DNA of 35,106 nucleotides from Streptomyces sp. NTH33 (GCF_003236365.1 NZ_POTZ01000014.1:1-35106), one strand, 5' to 3'. Positions 1 through 8,360 are shown, counted from the first letter of the stretch. Notes: generated by a model from the letters alone, not told the origin. Numbers and translations are program-made.

Positions 1-108
1 CCGGGGTAGAAGACCTTGCTGAAGACCAGGGCAGCGGCCGTGCCGAAAATGTAGAAGTCGTACCACTCGATGGCGGTGCCGACGAAAGCAGCGGTCGTGG
101 ATCTGCGG
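1..108 (-). pseudogene. N-terminal fragment of an MHS-family MFS transporter, no start codon
   Basis: Read on the minus strand from about 108 to 1, the frame gives AAFVGTAIEWYDFYIFGTAA followed by LVFSKVFYPG. This is the first transmembrane segment of metabolite:H+ symporters of the MHS group (ProP/KgtP/shikimate type). These proteins normally start about 10-25 residues before the AAFVGT motif. Here the upstream frame stays open but shows no ATG, GTG, TTG or CTG before about position 300, and it runs into DNA that encodes the tail of an ABC ATPase on the other strand. I infer that the 5' end was lost in a rearrangement near 105-115. The rest of the gene lies beyond the left edge, so it cannot be told whether the body is intact. 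Confidence 0.7.
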
Positions 109-110
109 GA

Positions 111-272
111 CGACCGGGCGGATGCCGCTTCCGCACCCGCTGCCCGAAGTTCGCGACCCGGCTGACGGAGAGCGAGCGCACCGCGTGCGTCGAGCAGGTA
201 CCGGAACTGACCGACCGGGGCACCGGCCACCCGGTGGCCTGCCACTACGCGGAGAGCGTGGAGCTGCTGTAG
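111..272 (+). pseudogene. C-terminal fragment of an oligopeptide/dipeptide ABC transporter ATPase
   Basis: The frame ending in TAG at 270-272 reads PGGCRFRTRCPKFATRL, then a stretch ending GHPVACHYAESVELL. This is the Cys-rich C-terminal extension (oligo_HPY region) of DppD/DppF/OppD/OppF-type ATPases, with the usual GCRFRTRCP block and the VACH near the end. The ATPase core (Walker A, signature, Walker B) is absent, because upstream of about 110 the DNA belongs to an MFS gene on the opposite strand. It is therefore a remnant of about 54 codons with no start of its own. Its last 28 bases overlap the 3' end of the convergent kinase-like gene. Confidence 0.75.
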
Positions 273-1297
273 AGGCGCCGCAGCTCGTCGTGCGGGTACG
301 GGGTCAGCCTGCTCTCCTCGATCAGGCGGTCGTGGAAGTCGTTCAGCCGTGCGGCGAGCGGCGCGTGCCGGGCCAGGAGCGCGGCCGCGGCCGCCGGGAC
401 GCCGTCGGGCCGCGCTCCCCCGGCCAGGGCGCGGACGAAGGCGCGGCGGTCCTCGAGTCCGTACCCGTACAGCTCGTACGTCAGCCAGTTGACCAGGTGG
501 GTGAGGGTGTAGGCGCGGTCGTAGCCGCGATGACGGCGGAAGAAGGCCTGCTCCTGCCCGGTGAGCCGGAACCGGTGGCTCAGGGCGAGGCCGAAGTCCG
601 TGAGGTACAGCTGCCGGCCGTCGGTGAGGATGTTCCGGAAGTGCGCGTCCAGGTGCAGCAGCCGCTGCCCGTGCAGGAAATCGGTGACGGTCTCCAGGCC
701 GCGTACGACGAAGTCGCACGCGGTGTCCGCCGCGTCCGTGTGCAGCCGGGCGCCGAACCAGTCGTCGAGGGTGTGCGGCACGTACTCCAGGAACAGGGTC
801 AGGCTCGCGGTGGCCGTGCGCAGGGCCTCGACGCGGGCCCGTACCTGCGGGGTGCCGCCCCAGTGGGCGACGGTCCGCTCCACGTCGGCCAGTTCGTCCG
901 GCAGGGGCCCGGGCTCGTCGGGCAGCACCCGCCAGTGGTGCAGCAGCGGAAAGCCGGTGAAGCGGCCGGAGAGCACCCAGTTGGTCGTCATCCGGTGCGT
1001 GGCGAGCTCCCGCCACGCACCGAGCCCCGGGCTGCCGATGCCGTAGTGGAAGTACGGCGGCAGGTCGAAGACGTTCGCCGTCGACAGCCGGTTGTCGGGG
1101 TGCCGCTCGACGTCCGTCAGGCGTACGTGCTTGACGAAGACCGGTCGGCCGTCCACCTCGACGAGTGCCGGACGGCCGCCGATCCCCGTGCCGAACGGCT
1201 CGCCACCCGCCAGGAGTCGCGCGAGTTCACGGTCGCCGAGGAGCGCGAGCGAGGTGGCGGTGTCGGTGTGGGCGGTGATGCGGGCGGAGAGAGTCAT
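245..1297 (-). CDS. Protein-kinase-fold / phosphotransferase-like protein
   Basis: The 350-residue product has a eukaryotic-kinase-like fold. There is a likely ATP-binding Lys in VFVKHV (K56), a candidate partner Glu in AWRELATH (E97), a hinge-like LFLEYVPHTLDDW (168-180), a catalytic loop HLDAHFRN (H215, D217, N222) and a DFG triad at 234-236. The glycine-rich loop is weak. It could act on a protein or a small molecule such as a sugar or antibiotic. No membrane segment or sensor domain is present, unlike typical Streptomyces Pkn receptors. The ATG at 1297 is the first usable start; the ribosome-binding site is poor. It lies downstream of the M20 peptidase on the same strand, but a strong hairpin separates them. 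Substrate unknown. Confidence 0.72.
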   Translation of the reverse strand: MTLSARITAHTDTATSLALLGDRELARLLAGGEPFGTGIGGRPALVEVDGRPVFVKHVRLTDVERHPDNRLSTANVFDLPPYFHYGIGSPGLGAWRELATHRMTTNWVLSGRFTGFPLLHHWRVLPDEPGPLPDELADVERTVAHWGGTPQVRARVEALRTATASLTLFLEYVPHTLDDWFGARLHTDAADTACDFVVRGLETVTDFLHGQRLLHLDAHFRNILTDGRQLYLTDFGLALSHRFRLTGQEQAFFRRHRGYDRAYTLTHLVNWLTYELYGYGLEDRRAFVRALAGGARPDGVPAAAAALLARHAPLAARLNDFHDRLIEESRLTPYPHDELRRLYSSSTLSA

Positions 1298-1348
1298 GAG
1301 CTCATGTTCAGCCGGACACCGGGGGCCTGTCCGCCGCTTCGGGGAGTG

Positions 1349-1377
1349 CCGCCCCGGCGCGCCGTGCGCCGGGGCGG
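1349..1377 (-). terminator. Strong hairpin after the M20 peptidase gene
   Basis: CCGCCCCGGCGC (1349-1360) and GCGCCGGGGCGG (1366-1377) form a perfect 12-bp GC-only stem around a 5-base loop. It lies five bases beyond the peptidase stop codon. There is no T-tract, as is usual for actinomycete terminators. Confidence 0.8.
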
Positions 1378-1381
1378 TGGC

Positions 1382-2737
1382 TCAGTCCGCCGCGTAGTTG
1401 CGCAGGAACAGGGCCTCCGCGACCGACAGGCGCTCCAGCTCCTCGGGAGAGACGCTCTCGTTCACGGCGTGGATCTGCGCCTCGGGTTCGCTCAGGCCGA
1501 CGAGGAGGATCTCGGCCTGCGGGTAGAGCGCGGCGAGGGTGTTGCACAGGGGGATGGAGCCGCCCTGGCCGGCGTACTGCATCTTCTGGCCGGGGTAGGC
1601 GACCGCCATCGCGTCGGCCATCGCCTGGTAGGCCGGGCTGGTGGTGTCGGCGCGGAAGGGCTGGCCCTGGCCGATCTGCTCGGTGCGCACCCGGGCGCCC
1701 CACGGGACGCGGGCCTCCAGGTGGGCCTGGAGCAGCTTGGTCGCCTCGGCCGCGTCGACGCCCGGCGGCACCCGCAGGCTGATCAGGGCGCGGGCGCCGG
1801 CCTGCACGGACGGGGTGGCGCCGACGACCGGCGGGCAGTCGATGCCGAGGACGGTGACGGCCGGGCGGGCCCAGATGCGGTCGGCGACCGTGCCGGAGCC
1901 GATCAGCTCCACGCCGTCGAGCACCTTGGCGTCCTTGCGGAACTGCTCCTCGTCGTACTGGAGGCCCTCCCACGCCGAGTCGCCCGCCAGGCCGTCCACC
2001 GTCGTCGAGCCGTCCTTCGCGCGCAGCGAGTCCAGGACGCGGATCAGCGCGGCGAGCGCGTCGGGGGCGGCGCCGCCGAACTGGCCGGAGTGCAGGTTGC
2101 CTTCGAGGGTGTCGACCTGGACGCGGACCAGGGTCATGCCGCGCAGGGTGGTGGTGACGGTGGGCAGGCCGACGCGGAAGTTGCCGCTGTCGCCGATCAC
2201 GACGGCGTCGGCCTCCAGCAGCTCCGGGTGCTCCTCGGCGTAGCGCTCCAGGCCGCCGGTGCCCTGCTCCTCCGAGCCCTCGGCGATCACCTTGACGTTC
2301 ACCGGTACGCCGCCGTTCGCCTTCAGCGCGCGCAGCGCGAGCAGGTGCATGATGACGCCGCCCTTGCAGTCGGCGGCGCCGCGTCCGTACCAGCGGCCGT
2401 CGCGCTCGGTCAGCTCGAAGGGCGGGGTGGTCCAGCCGGCCTCGTCCAGCGGCGGCTGCACGTCGTAGTGGGCGTAGAGCAGGACCGTCTTCGCGCCCTC
2501 GGGGCCGGGCAGGAAGCCGTACACCGACTGGGTGCCGTCCGGGGTGTCGAGCAGGGCCACGTCGGTGAAGCCCTCGGCGCGCAGCGCGTCGGCGATCCAG
2601 TGCGCGGCGGCCTCGCTCTCGCTCCTCGGGTACTGGTCGAAGTCCGCCACCGACTGGAAGGTCACCAGCTCGGCGAGTTCCGCCCGCGCCCTGGGCATGA
2701 GGGAGGCGACGGTCTCGGCGACCGGATTCGACGACAT
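1382..2737 (-). CDS. M20-family metallo-dipeptidase
   Basis: A 451-residue cytosolic Zn-dependent exopeptidase of the M20/M25/M40 superfamily (CNDP/PepV-like), expected to cleave dipeptides. Metal and catalytic residues are visible: H90 and D92 in LLYAHYDVQPP, D123 in RGAADCKGG, the catalytic pair E156-E157 in EGSEEQGTGG, D183 in IGDSGNF, and the last His (about 423) in AQIHAVNESV. The dimerisation domain lies between. The start is set by the ribosome-binding site: AAGGAG at 2750-2745 sits seven bases before the ATG at 2737, while an in-frame GTG at 2743 is only one base away. Two dyads lie just upstream. Length is normal for the family and there is no secretion signal. Confidence 0.9.
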   Translation of the reverse strand: MSSNPVAETVASLMPRARAELAELVTFQSVADFDQYPRSESEAAAHWIADALRAEGFTDVALLDTPDGTQSVYGFLPGPEGAKTVLLYAHYDVQPPLDEAGWTTPPFELTERDGRWYGRGAADCKGGVIMHLLALRALKANGGVPVNVKVIAEGSEEQGTGGLERYAEEHPELLEADAVVIGDSGNFRVGLPTVTTTLRGMTLVRVQVDTLEGNLHSGQFGGAAPDALAALIRVLDSLRAKDGSTTVDGLAGDSAWEGLQYDEEQFRKDAKVLDGVELIGSGTVADRIWARPAVTVLGIDCPPVVGATPSVQAGARALISLRVPPGVDAAEATKLLQAHLEARVPWGARVRTEQIGQGQPFRADTTSPAYQAMADAMAVAYPGQKMQYAGQGGSIPLCNTLAALYPQAEILLVGLSEPEAQIHAVNESVSPEELERLSVAEALFLRNYAAD

Positions 2738-2754
2738 GGGCACGCTCCTTGTAG

Positions 2755-2789
2755 GTGCGACGTCGCACTCGTGGGTACCTGAGTGGTAC
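2755..2789. promoter_or_regulatory. Two adjacent dyads in the M20 peptidase leader
   Basis: GTGCGACGTCGCAC (2755-2768) is a perfect 14-bp palindrome that ends five bases before the peptidase Shine-Dalgarno. GTACC-N5-GGTAC (2775-2789) follows seven bases further upstream. They lie in the divergent region between the peptidase and the flavoprotein and could be operators. The binding protein is unknown. Confidence 0.4.
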
Positions 2790-2952
2790 TTCCGAGCACT
2801 TCTGTGTTGCGGATGATCGTGTCAGCGTAGGCGCGACCCGGTGTACGGGGCACGTACGCTGCTGATCCTCCCACAGCGGCCCGCGGCGAGGGCCGCCGTA
2901 GGATGCGACAGGAAGCAGCGGCAGCCGGGTTGATCGGGAGCGGTAGACCATC

Positions 2953-4209
2953 GTGAGCAGCGAGAACTCTTCGGCGGACGACGTGCGGGACGACGAGAGG
3001 CAGGTGTGGGACGTCGTCGTGGTGGGCGCGGGACCCGCGGGTGCCTCGGCCGCCTACGCGGCGGCGGTCGCGGGGCGGCGCGTGCTGCTGCTGGAGAAGG
3101 CGGAACTGCCCCGGTACAAGACCTGCGGCGGAGGGATCATCGGCCCCTCGCGCGACGCGCTGCCGCCCGGCTTCGAGCTTCCGCTGAAGGACCGGGTGCA
3201 CGCGGTGACCTTCTCCCTGGGCGGCCGTTTCACCCGCACCCGCCGCTCCAAGCAGATGCTGTTCGGGCTGGTCGACCGTTCCGACTTCGACCAGCAGCTG
3301 GTCGAGCACGCGCAGAAGGCGGGCGCCGAGCTGCGTACGGGAGTCACGGTCTCGCGGGTCGAGCAGCACGGCTCGGCGGTGCCGGACCGGCGTACGGTCG
3401 CCGTGGTGCTCCAGGGCGGCGAGACGGTGCTCGCGCGCGCGGTGGTCGGCGCGGACGGCAGCGCCAGCCGCATAGGGGCCCACGTCGGGGTGAAGCTGGA
3501 CCAGGTGGATCTGGGCCTGGAGGCGGAGATCCCGGTGCCGGACACCGTCGCCGAGGACTGGCGGGGACGGGTGCTCATCGACTGGGGGCCGATGCCCGGC
3601 AGTTACGGCTGGGTGTTCCCCAAGGACGACACGCTGACCGTCGGTGTGATCTCGGCACGCGGCGAAGGCGCCGCCACCAAGCGGTACTTGGAGGACTTCA
3701 TCGGCCGGCTGGGCCTGGCCGGCTTCGAACCGAGCATCTCCTCCGGGCATCTGACGCGCTGTCGCGCCGACGACTCGCCGCTCTCGCGGGGGCGGGTGCT
3801 GGTGTGCGGGGACGCGGCCGGACTCCTGGAGCCGTGGACGCGCGAGGGCATCTCCTTCGCCCTCAGGTCCGGGCGGCTCGCGGGGGAGTGGGCGGTGCGC
3901 GTCGCCGAGGCGCACGACGCGGTGGACGTCCGGCGCCAGGCCCTGAACTACGCGTTCGCGATCAAGGCGGGGCTCGGCGTCGAGATGTCCGTCGGCAGGC
4001 GGATGCTGTCGGTGTTCGCGCGCCGGCCCGGGGTCTTCCACGCCGCCCTGACCGGCTTCCGGCCCGCCTGGAGGGCGTTCAGGGACATCACGCGGGGCTC
4101 GACCTCCCTCGGTGAGCTCGTCCGCACCCACCCCATGGCCCAGCGCGCCCTGACCGCACTGGACCGGCAGCAGGCCGTGCCCGCCGCGGAGGAGCCGGTC
4201 AGTTCGTGA
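2953..4209 (+). CDS. Geranylgeranyl-reductase-family FAD oxidoreductase
   Basis: 418 residues. The N-terminal FAD-binding motif is VVVVGAGPAGASAAY (glycines 25-30), followed by the LLLEKAELPRYKTCGGGI segment typical of geranylgeranyl reductases (ChlP/GGR family), and CGDAAGLLEPWTREGI near residues 285-300, which binds the FAD diphosphate. Family members saturate isoprenoid chains, for example of menaquinone or archaeal-type lipids. In actinomycetes a role on the menaquinone side chain is plausible but not shown here. The GTG start at 2953 has a purine-rich GGGAG about 12 bases upstream. The 3' end overlaps the convergent DDN-type gene by 11 bases. The protein is not obviously membrane-spanning, though the C-terminal third is basic and hydrophobic. 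Confidence 0.87.
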   Translation: MSSENSSADDVRDDERQVWDVVVVGAGPAGASAAYAAAVAGRRVLLLEKAELPRYKTCGGGIIGPSRDALPPGFELPLKDRVHAVTFSLGGRFTRTRRSKQMLFGLVDRSDFDQQLVEHAQKAGAELRTGVTVSRVEQHGSAVPDRRTVAVVLQGGETVLARAVVGADGSASRIGAHVGVKLDQVDLGLEAEIPVPDTVAEDWRGRVLIDWGPMPGSYGWVFPKDDTLTVGVISARGEGAATKRYLEDFIGRLGLAGFEPSISSGHLTRCRADDSPLSRGRVLVCGDAAGLLEPWTREGISFALRSGRLAGEWAVRVAEAHDAVDVRRQALNYAFAIKAGLGVEMSVGRRMLSVFARRPGVFHAALTGFRPAWRAFRDITRGSTSLGELVRTHPMAQRALTALDRQQAVPAAEEPVSS

Positions 4210-4657
4210 CCGTGATCCGGAAGACCGGGTGGTCGGGGGCGGCCGCGGCGATCTCCTCGTCGGAGGACTTCGCCGTGACGCCCCTGAAGTACGCGTCGAC
4301 CTGCCAGCCCCACCGCTCCAGATAGGCCCGCAGGACCGGCGGCTTCTCGGCGTCGGGGAGCTCCACCGCGGTGAACGTCCGCACCTTCCGCCCGACGCGC
4401 AGCTCTCCGCCGCCCGCCGCGCGCATGTTGCGGACCCACTGGGAGTGGCCGCGGGCCGAGACGAGGTACTGCGTGCCCTCGTACGTGTGCGGGTTGACCG
4501 GGATGCGCTGCGGCTCGCCGCTCCTGCGGCCCCGCACGGTCAGCTCGGCGGAGCCGGCGAGGCTGATCCCGCGCCGGGCGAGCCGGCCGACGACGCTGTT
4601 GAGGCGGGCGTTCATCCGGCTGCCCTTGAGGTAGTACGGCGGCGGTGACGACGGCAT
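4199..4657 (-). CDS. DDN-type (F420-dependent-like) nitroreductase / quinone reductase
   Basis: About 152 residues. The segment LTVRGRRSGEPQRIPV, followed by YLVSARGHSQWVRNMRAAG, is characteristic of the deazaflavin-dependent nitroreductase (Ddn) family, a split-beta-barrel fold that often uses coenzyme F420 to reduce quinones or nitro compounds. I prefer the ATG at 4657 because GGGGGT lies about six bases before it. An in-frame GTG at 4669 would sit on top of that element. The gene is divergent from a TetR regulator, with two palindromic operators between them, so it is probably the TetR target. F420 use is a family inference; no cofactor-binding residue was checked. Confidence 0.85.
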   Translation of the reverse strand: MPSSPPPYYLKGSRMNARLNSVVGRLARRGISLAGSAELTVRGRRSGEPQRIPVNPHTYEGTQYLVSARGHSQWVRNMRAAGGGELRVGRKVRTFTAVELPDAEKPPVLRAYLERWGWQVDAYFRGVTAKSSDEEIAAAAPDHPVFRITVTN

Positions 4658-4676
4658 GGTGACCCCCACTTGTTGG

Positions 4677-4691
4677 GAGAGCAGTGCTCTC
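4677..4691. promoter_or_regulatory. TetR-type operator, copy 1
   Basis: GAGAGCAGTGCTCTC is an odd-length perfect dyad (GAGAGCA / TGCTCTC around a central G). It lies 20 bases upstream of the DDN-type gene. Copy 2 has the same core and is centred 53 bp away. Confidence 0.7.
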
Positions 4692-4729
4692 GTTCGGGAA
4701 CAGTGTGCGCCGGATCGGTGATCCAGTGC

Positions 4730-4744
4730 AAGAGCAGCGCTCTC
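4730..4744. promoter_or_regulatory. TetR-type operator, copy 2
   Basis: AAGAGCAGCGCTCTC has AGAGC and GCTCT arms matching copy 1. The 53-bp centre-to-centre distance is about five helical turns, so both sites face the same side of the DNA. It lies about 80 bases upstream of the TetR start. Confidence 0.68.
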
Positions 4745-4745
4745 A

Positions 4746-4782
4746 TTTCAGTTTGCCGCTCCGTTTTCAGTTCACCGCTCCG
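4746..4782 (+). repeat. 19-bp-period tandem repeat in the tetR leader
   Basis: TTTCAGTTTGCCGCTCCG (4746-4763) is repeated as TTTCAGTTCACCGCTCCG (4765-4782), 16 of 18 positions identical. It directly follows operator copy 2 and precedes the TetR start. It may be promoter sequence or a small local duplication. Confidence 0.6.
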
Positions 4783-4823
4783 TTCCGTGCGCGCCGCTCC
4801 AGAACCGTGGAACACTCCTCTCC

Positions 4824-5534
4824 ATGAGCACCGTGAAAGGCGCCCGCGCCCGGGCCAGGACGGAGATCACCGCAGCGATCAAGGACGAGGCGCGCAGACA
4901 GCTCGCGAAGGAGGGCGCCGCGAAGCTCTCGCTGCGCGCCGTGGCCCGGGAACTGGGCATGGTGTCCTCCGCGCTGTACCGGTACTTCCCCAGCCGCGAC
5001 GACCTGCTGACCGCGCTCATCATCGACGCCTACGACTCCCTGGGCTCGGCGGCGGAGTCCGCGCACGGGGCGGTGGCCGGCGCCGAGCCCCTCGCCCGCT
5101 GGACCGCCGTGTGCGAGGCGGTACGCGGCTGGGCGCTGGCGCACCCCCACGAGTACGCCCTCATCTACGGCTCGCCCGTGCCCGGCTACACCGCGCCGCA
5201 AACGACCGTCCCGGCCGCGGCCCGCGTCGGCCTGGTCCTCATCGGCATCGTGCGCGACGCCCACGAGCACGGCGGGCTGACCGGGCCCCCGCTCCCCGCC
5301 GAACTGCTCGACGAGGCCGGGCGGATGACCGCCGAGCTCGCGCCCGGCCTGCCGCCCGAGGTGGTGGCCGCGCTCGTCGCCGCCTGGGCCCAGCTGTACG
5401 GGCTGGTCGGGTTCGAGCTGTTCGGGCAGTTCAACCGGGTGGTGGAGGACCGGGAGCCGTTCTTCCGGCACGCGGTGGCCCGGCTCGCCCACGGGGTGGG
5501 CCTGCGTCCCGTGCCCCCCGAAGAGCATGCGTGA
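4824..5534 (+). CDS. TetR/AcrR-family transcriptional regulator
   Basis: 236 residues. The N-terminal helix-turn-helix spans roughly residues 36-68 (LSLRAVARELGMVSSALYRY, then FPSRDDLLTALI). The C-terminal ligand-binding part, with ELFGQFNRVVEDREPFFRHA near its end, resembles the WHG-type TetR C-terminal domain. It is divergent from the DDN-type reductase, and the two matched palindromes in the 166-bp gap make repression of both genes likely. No convincing Shine-Dalgarno precedes the ATG at 4824 (the upstream bases are pyrimidine-rich), so the transcript may have a very short or no leader. The inducer is unknown, possibly a quinone-like or nitro compound given the neighbour. Confidence 0.88.
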   Translation: MSTVKGARARARTEITAAIKDEARRQLAKEGAAKLSLRAVARELGMVSSALYRYFPSRDDLLTALIIDAYDSLGSAAESAHGAVAGAEPLARWTAVCEAVRGWALAHPHEYALIYGSPVPGYTAPQTTVPAAARVGLVLIGIVRDAHEHGGLTGPPLPAELLDEAGRMTAELAPGLPPEVVAALVAAWAQLYGLVGFELFGQFNRVVEDREPFFRHAVARLAHGVGLRPVPPEEHA

Positions 5535-5678
5535 CCGCCTCACTCGACCGGCGGCCCACCGGCGCACCGCGCACAGCACCGCCCCGTACGGCCCCGGGTC
5601 GGCGCATGTCGCGTTGCGGTGGGCCATTCGGTGGGTTGGGGTGGAGGGAGACACACTCCCTTGTCCCGGACGGCGATC

Positions 5679-8189
5679 ATGACGATGTCACCCTTCGGCG
5701 CCTCCTTCGGCGGCCCGGACCCGTTCTCCGAAATCCTCAACCGCTTCTTCGGCATGACGCCCGCCGCCGCGCCCCCGCAGGTGCAGCGCGTGCCGATCGG
5801 ACGGCTGCTGACCGAATCCGCACGCGAGCTGATCAACCAGGCCACCGGGCGAGCGGCCGAGGACGGCAGCTCCGACCTGGACACCGAGCACCTGCTGTGG
5901 GCGTGCACCCAGGTGGAGCCGGCCCGCGGGCTGCTCGCCCAGGCCGGAGCCGACCCGGACCGCCTCGGCGCGGACCTCGCCGAGGCGCTGCCCGGCGAGA
6001 GCGGCATGCCCTCCGCACAGCCCGGCCTGACCCCGGCGGCCAAGCGCGTGCTGCTGCGCGCCTACGAGCACTCCCGGGCGGCCGGAGTGTCGTACATCGG
6101 CCCCGAGCACATCCTCGGCGCGCTCCTGGACACGCCGGGCGCACCGGCGGCACGTGTCCTGGCCGCCCACGGCATCGAGGCCGACCAGGTGCGGCGCAGC
6201 GCCGACACGGCCTCCCGCCCCGACACCGCGCCGAGCGCGGGCGAGACCCCGAGCGCCACCCCGACCCTGGACCAGTACGGCCGTGACCTGACCGAGGAGG
6301 CCCGGGGCGGAAAGCTGGACCCGGTGGTGGGACGCGCCGCGGAGATCGAGCAGACCGTCGAGGTCCTCTCCCGCCGCACGAAGAACAACCCCGTCCTGAT
6401 CGGCGAACCGGGCGTCGGCAAGACCGCGATCGTCGAGGGACTGGCCCAGCGGATCGTCAACGGGGACGTGCCGAAGACCCTGGAGAACAAGCGGGTGATC
6501 GCCCTGGACCTCACCGGGCTGGTGGCGGGCGCCCAGTACCGGGGACAGTTCGAGGAACGGCTGAAGAACGTCATCGACGAGGTCAAGGCGGCCTCGGAGT
6601 CGACGGTCCTGTTCCTGGACGAACTGCACACCGTCGTCGGCGCCGGAGCCACCGGCGAGGGCTCCATGGACGCGGGCAACATCCTCAAACCGGCCCTCGC
6701 CCGCGGTGAGTTGCACGTCGTCGGGGCCACCACCCTCGACGAGTACCGCCGGTACGTGGAGAAGGACGCCGCCCTGGAGCGCCGCTTCCAGCCCGTCATG
6801 GTGCCCGAGCCGAGCGTCGAGGAGACCGTGCAGATCCTGGAGGGCCTGCGCGACTCCTACGAGGCCCACCACCAGGTCCGCTACAGCGACGACGCCCTGG
6901 CCGCCGCGGCCGAGCTCTCGGACCGGTACGTCACCGACCGCTTCCTGCCCGACAAGGCCATCGACCTGCTCGACCAGGCCGGGGCACGGGTGCGCCTGCG
7001 CTCCCTGGGCCGGTCCACCGAGGTCGCCGAGCGCGAGGACCGGCTGGCCAAGCTGCGCCGGGAGAAGGACCAGGCCGTCGCCGCCGAGAACTTCGAGCGG
7101 GCCTCCGAGCTCAAGGACCGGATCGCCGAGGCGGAGACGGAGCTGGAGGGCCTGGCCGAGCGCCGCGAGGGGGTCCTCGAGGTGACCGTCGACGACATCG
7201 CCGACGTACTGTCGCGGCGCACCGGCATCCCCGTCGCCCAGCTGACCGAGAGCGAGAAGGAGCGGTTGCTGAAACTGGAGGAGGCCCTGCACGCCCGGGT
7301 CGTCGGCCAGGACGAGGCGGTCACCGCGATCGCCCAGGCGGTGCGCCGCAGCCGGGCCGGCATGGGGGACCCGAACCGGCCCGTGGGCTCCTTCCTCTTC
7401 CTCGGCCCCACCGGCGTCGGCAAGACCGAACTGGCCAAGGCTCTCGCCGAGTTGCTGTTCGGCGACGAGAACCGCATGGTCCGCTTCGACATGAGCGAGT
7501 TCCAGGAGAGGCACACCGTCTCCCGGCTCGTCGGCGCCCCGCCCGGCTACGTCGGCCACGAGGAGGCCGGCCAGCTCACCGAGAAGGTGCGCCGGCAGCC
7601 CTACAGCGTGCTGCTGTTCGACGAGGTGGAGAAGGCCCACCCGGACGTCTTCAACATTCTGCTCCAGGTCCTCGACGACGGCCGGCTCACCGACGCGCAG
7701 GGCCGCACCGTCGACTTCCGCAACACCGTGGTCATCATGACCTCCAACATCGGCGCCCAGCGGATCCTGGCCCACCACGGCGACGTCGCCGGCATCAAGG
7801 ACCAGCTGATGGGGGACCTGCGCGGAAGGTTCCTGCCGGAGTTCCTCAACCGCATCGACGACATCATCATCTTCCACGGCCTGAGCGAGGACGACCTCGG
7901 CCGGATCGTGGACCTGCTGCTGGACCACAGCCGCCGCCGGGTGCGCGCCCAGGGCCTGGAGCTGGAGGTCACCGACGCCGCGAAGAAGCTGCTGGTCGCC
8001 CACGGTCACCAGCCCGAGTTCGGCGCCCGCCCGCTGCGCCGCACCATCCAGGCCGAGCTGGACAACCGCATCGCCTCCCTGCTGCTGAGCGACTCGGCCG
8101 ACCCCGGCGACACGATCGTGGCGGACGTCGACCAGGACGCCCTGGTCTGCCGGGTCGAACGTCCGGAGCTCCCCGGCCGGCTGACCTGA
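5679..8189 (+). CDS. Clp/Hsp100 AAA+ ATPase, ClpC-like with atypical D2 loop
   Basis: 836 residues from the ATG at 5679. An upstream in-frame ATG at 5619 would add an unlikely 20 residues. Order: a short Gly/Phe-rich lead ([13 protein letters not shown]), a Clp_N double repeat to about residue 190, AAA D1 with Walker A GEPGVGKT (242-249) and Walker [10 protein letters not shown], a UVR-like middle helix (about 461-490, [20 protein letters not shown]), and AAA D2 with Walker A GPTGVGKT (576-583), Walker [10 protein letters not shown] and a ClpB_D2-small C-terminus. In ClpA/ClpC the region after TSNIGAQ carries an (I/L/V)G(F/L) tripeptide that docks ClpP. Here it reads [20 protein letters not shown], without such a tripeptide, so a ClpP-independent unfoldase or disaggregase is possible. 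Single gene with its own 144-bp upstream region. Confidence 0.92.
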   Translation: MTMSPFGASFGGPDPFSEILNRFFGMTPAAAPPQVQRVPIGRLLTESARELINQATGRAAEDGSSDLDTEHLLWACTQVEPARGLLAQAGADPDRLGADLAEALPGESGMPSAQPGLTPAAKRVLLRAYEHSRAAGVSYIGPEHILGALLDTPGAPAARVLAAHGIEADQVRRSADTASRPDTAPSAGETPSATPTLDQYGRDLTEEARGGKLDPVVGRAAEIEQTVEVLSRRTKNNPVLIGEPGVGKTAIVEGLAQRIVNGDVPKTLENKRVIALDLTGLVAGAQYRGQFEERLKNVIDEVKAASESTVLFLDELHTVVGAGATGEGSMDAGNILKPALARGELHVVGATTLDEYRRYVEKDAALERRFQPVMVPEPSVEETVQILEGLRDSYEAHHQVRYSDDALAAAAELSDRYVTDRFLPDKAIDLLDQAGARVRLRSLGRSTEVAEREDRLAKLRREKDQAVAAENFERASELKDRIAEAETELEGLAERREGVLEVTVDDIADVLSRRTGIPVAQLTESEKERLLKLEEALHARVVGQDEAVTAIAQAVRRSRAGMGDPNRPVGSFLFLGPTGVGKTELAKALAELLFGDENRMVRFDMSEFQERHTVSRLVGAPPGYVGHEEAGQLTEKVRRQPYSVLLFDEVEKAHPDVFNILLQVLDDGRLTDAQGRTVDFRNTVVIMTSNIGAQRILAHHGDVAGIKDQLMGDLRGRFLPEFLNRIDDIIIFHGLSEDDLGRIVDLLLDHSRRRVRAQGLELEVTDAAKKLLVAHGHQPEFGARPLRRTIQAELDNRIASLLLSDSADPGDTIVADVDQDALVCRVERPELPGRLT

Positions 8190-8321
8190 GGCGGTCTGCC
8201 GCCGGGCGGGGCAGCGCAGGAGAAGAGTTGCTCAAGGGACCGGCCGATGGGCAGGTCCGCCCCGGGTGGTTCCTCGGCGAGCTCGTCTCGTAAGACAGAG
8301 GGACCCGGCCGCCCCTGCGGT

Positions 8322-8360
8322 GACGAGAGGGCCACCGGACGGTGTCCGGCGGCCCTCGTC
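8322..8360. terminator. Bidirectional hairpin between clp-like and P450 genes
   Basis: GACGAGAGGGCCACCGGAC (from 8322) pairs with GTCCGGCGGCCCTCGTC (to 8360), leaving a 3-base loop, one mismatch and a 2-base bulge. It lies between convergent genes and can serve both. The rest of 8190-8394 shows no gene I can support. Confidence 0.75.

Noticed and set aside
122..2782. An 886-codon plus-strand open frame across the kinase and M20 peptidase genes
   Set aside because: Its Arg/Gly/Val-rich translation has no domain signature and it lies antisense to two genes with clear motifs. Long antisense frames are common in very high-GC DNA.
5619..5678. A 20-residue N-terminal extension of the Clp-like ATPase
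   Set aside because: The extra residues (GHSVGWGGGRHT...) do not resemble the family, whereas ATG 5679 gives the usual short Gly/Phe lead before the Clp_N domain.
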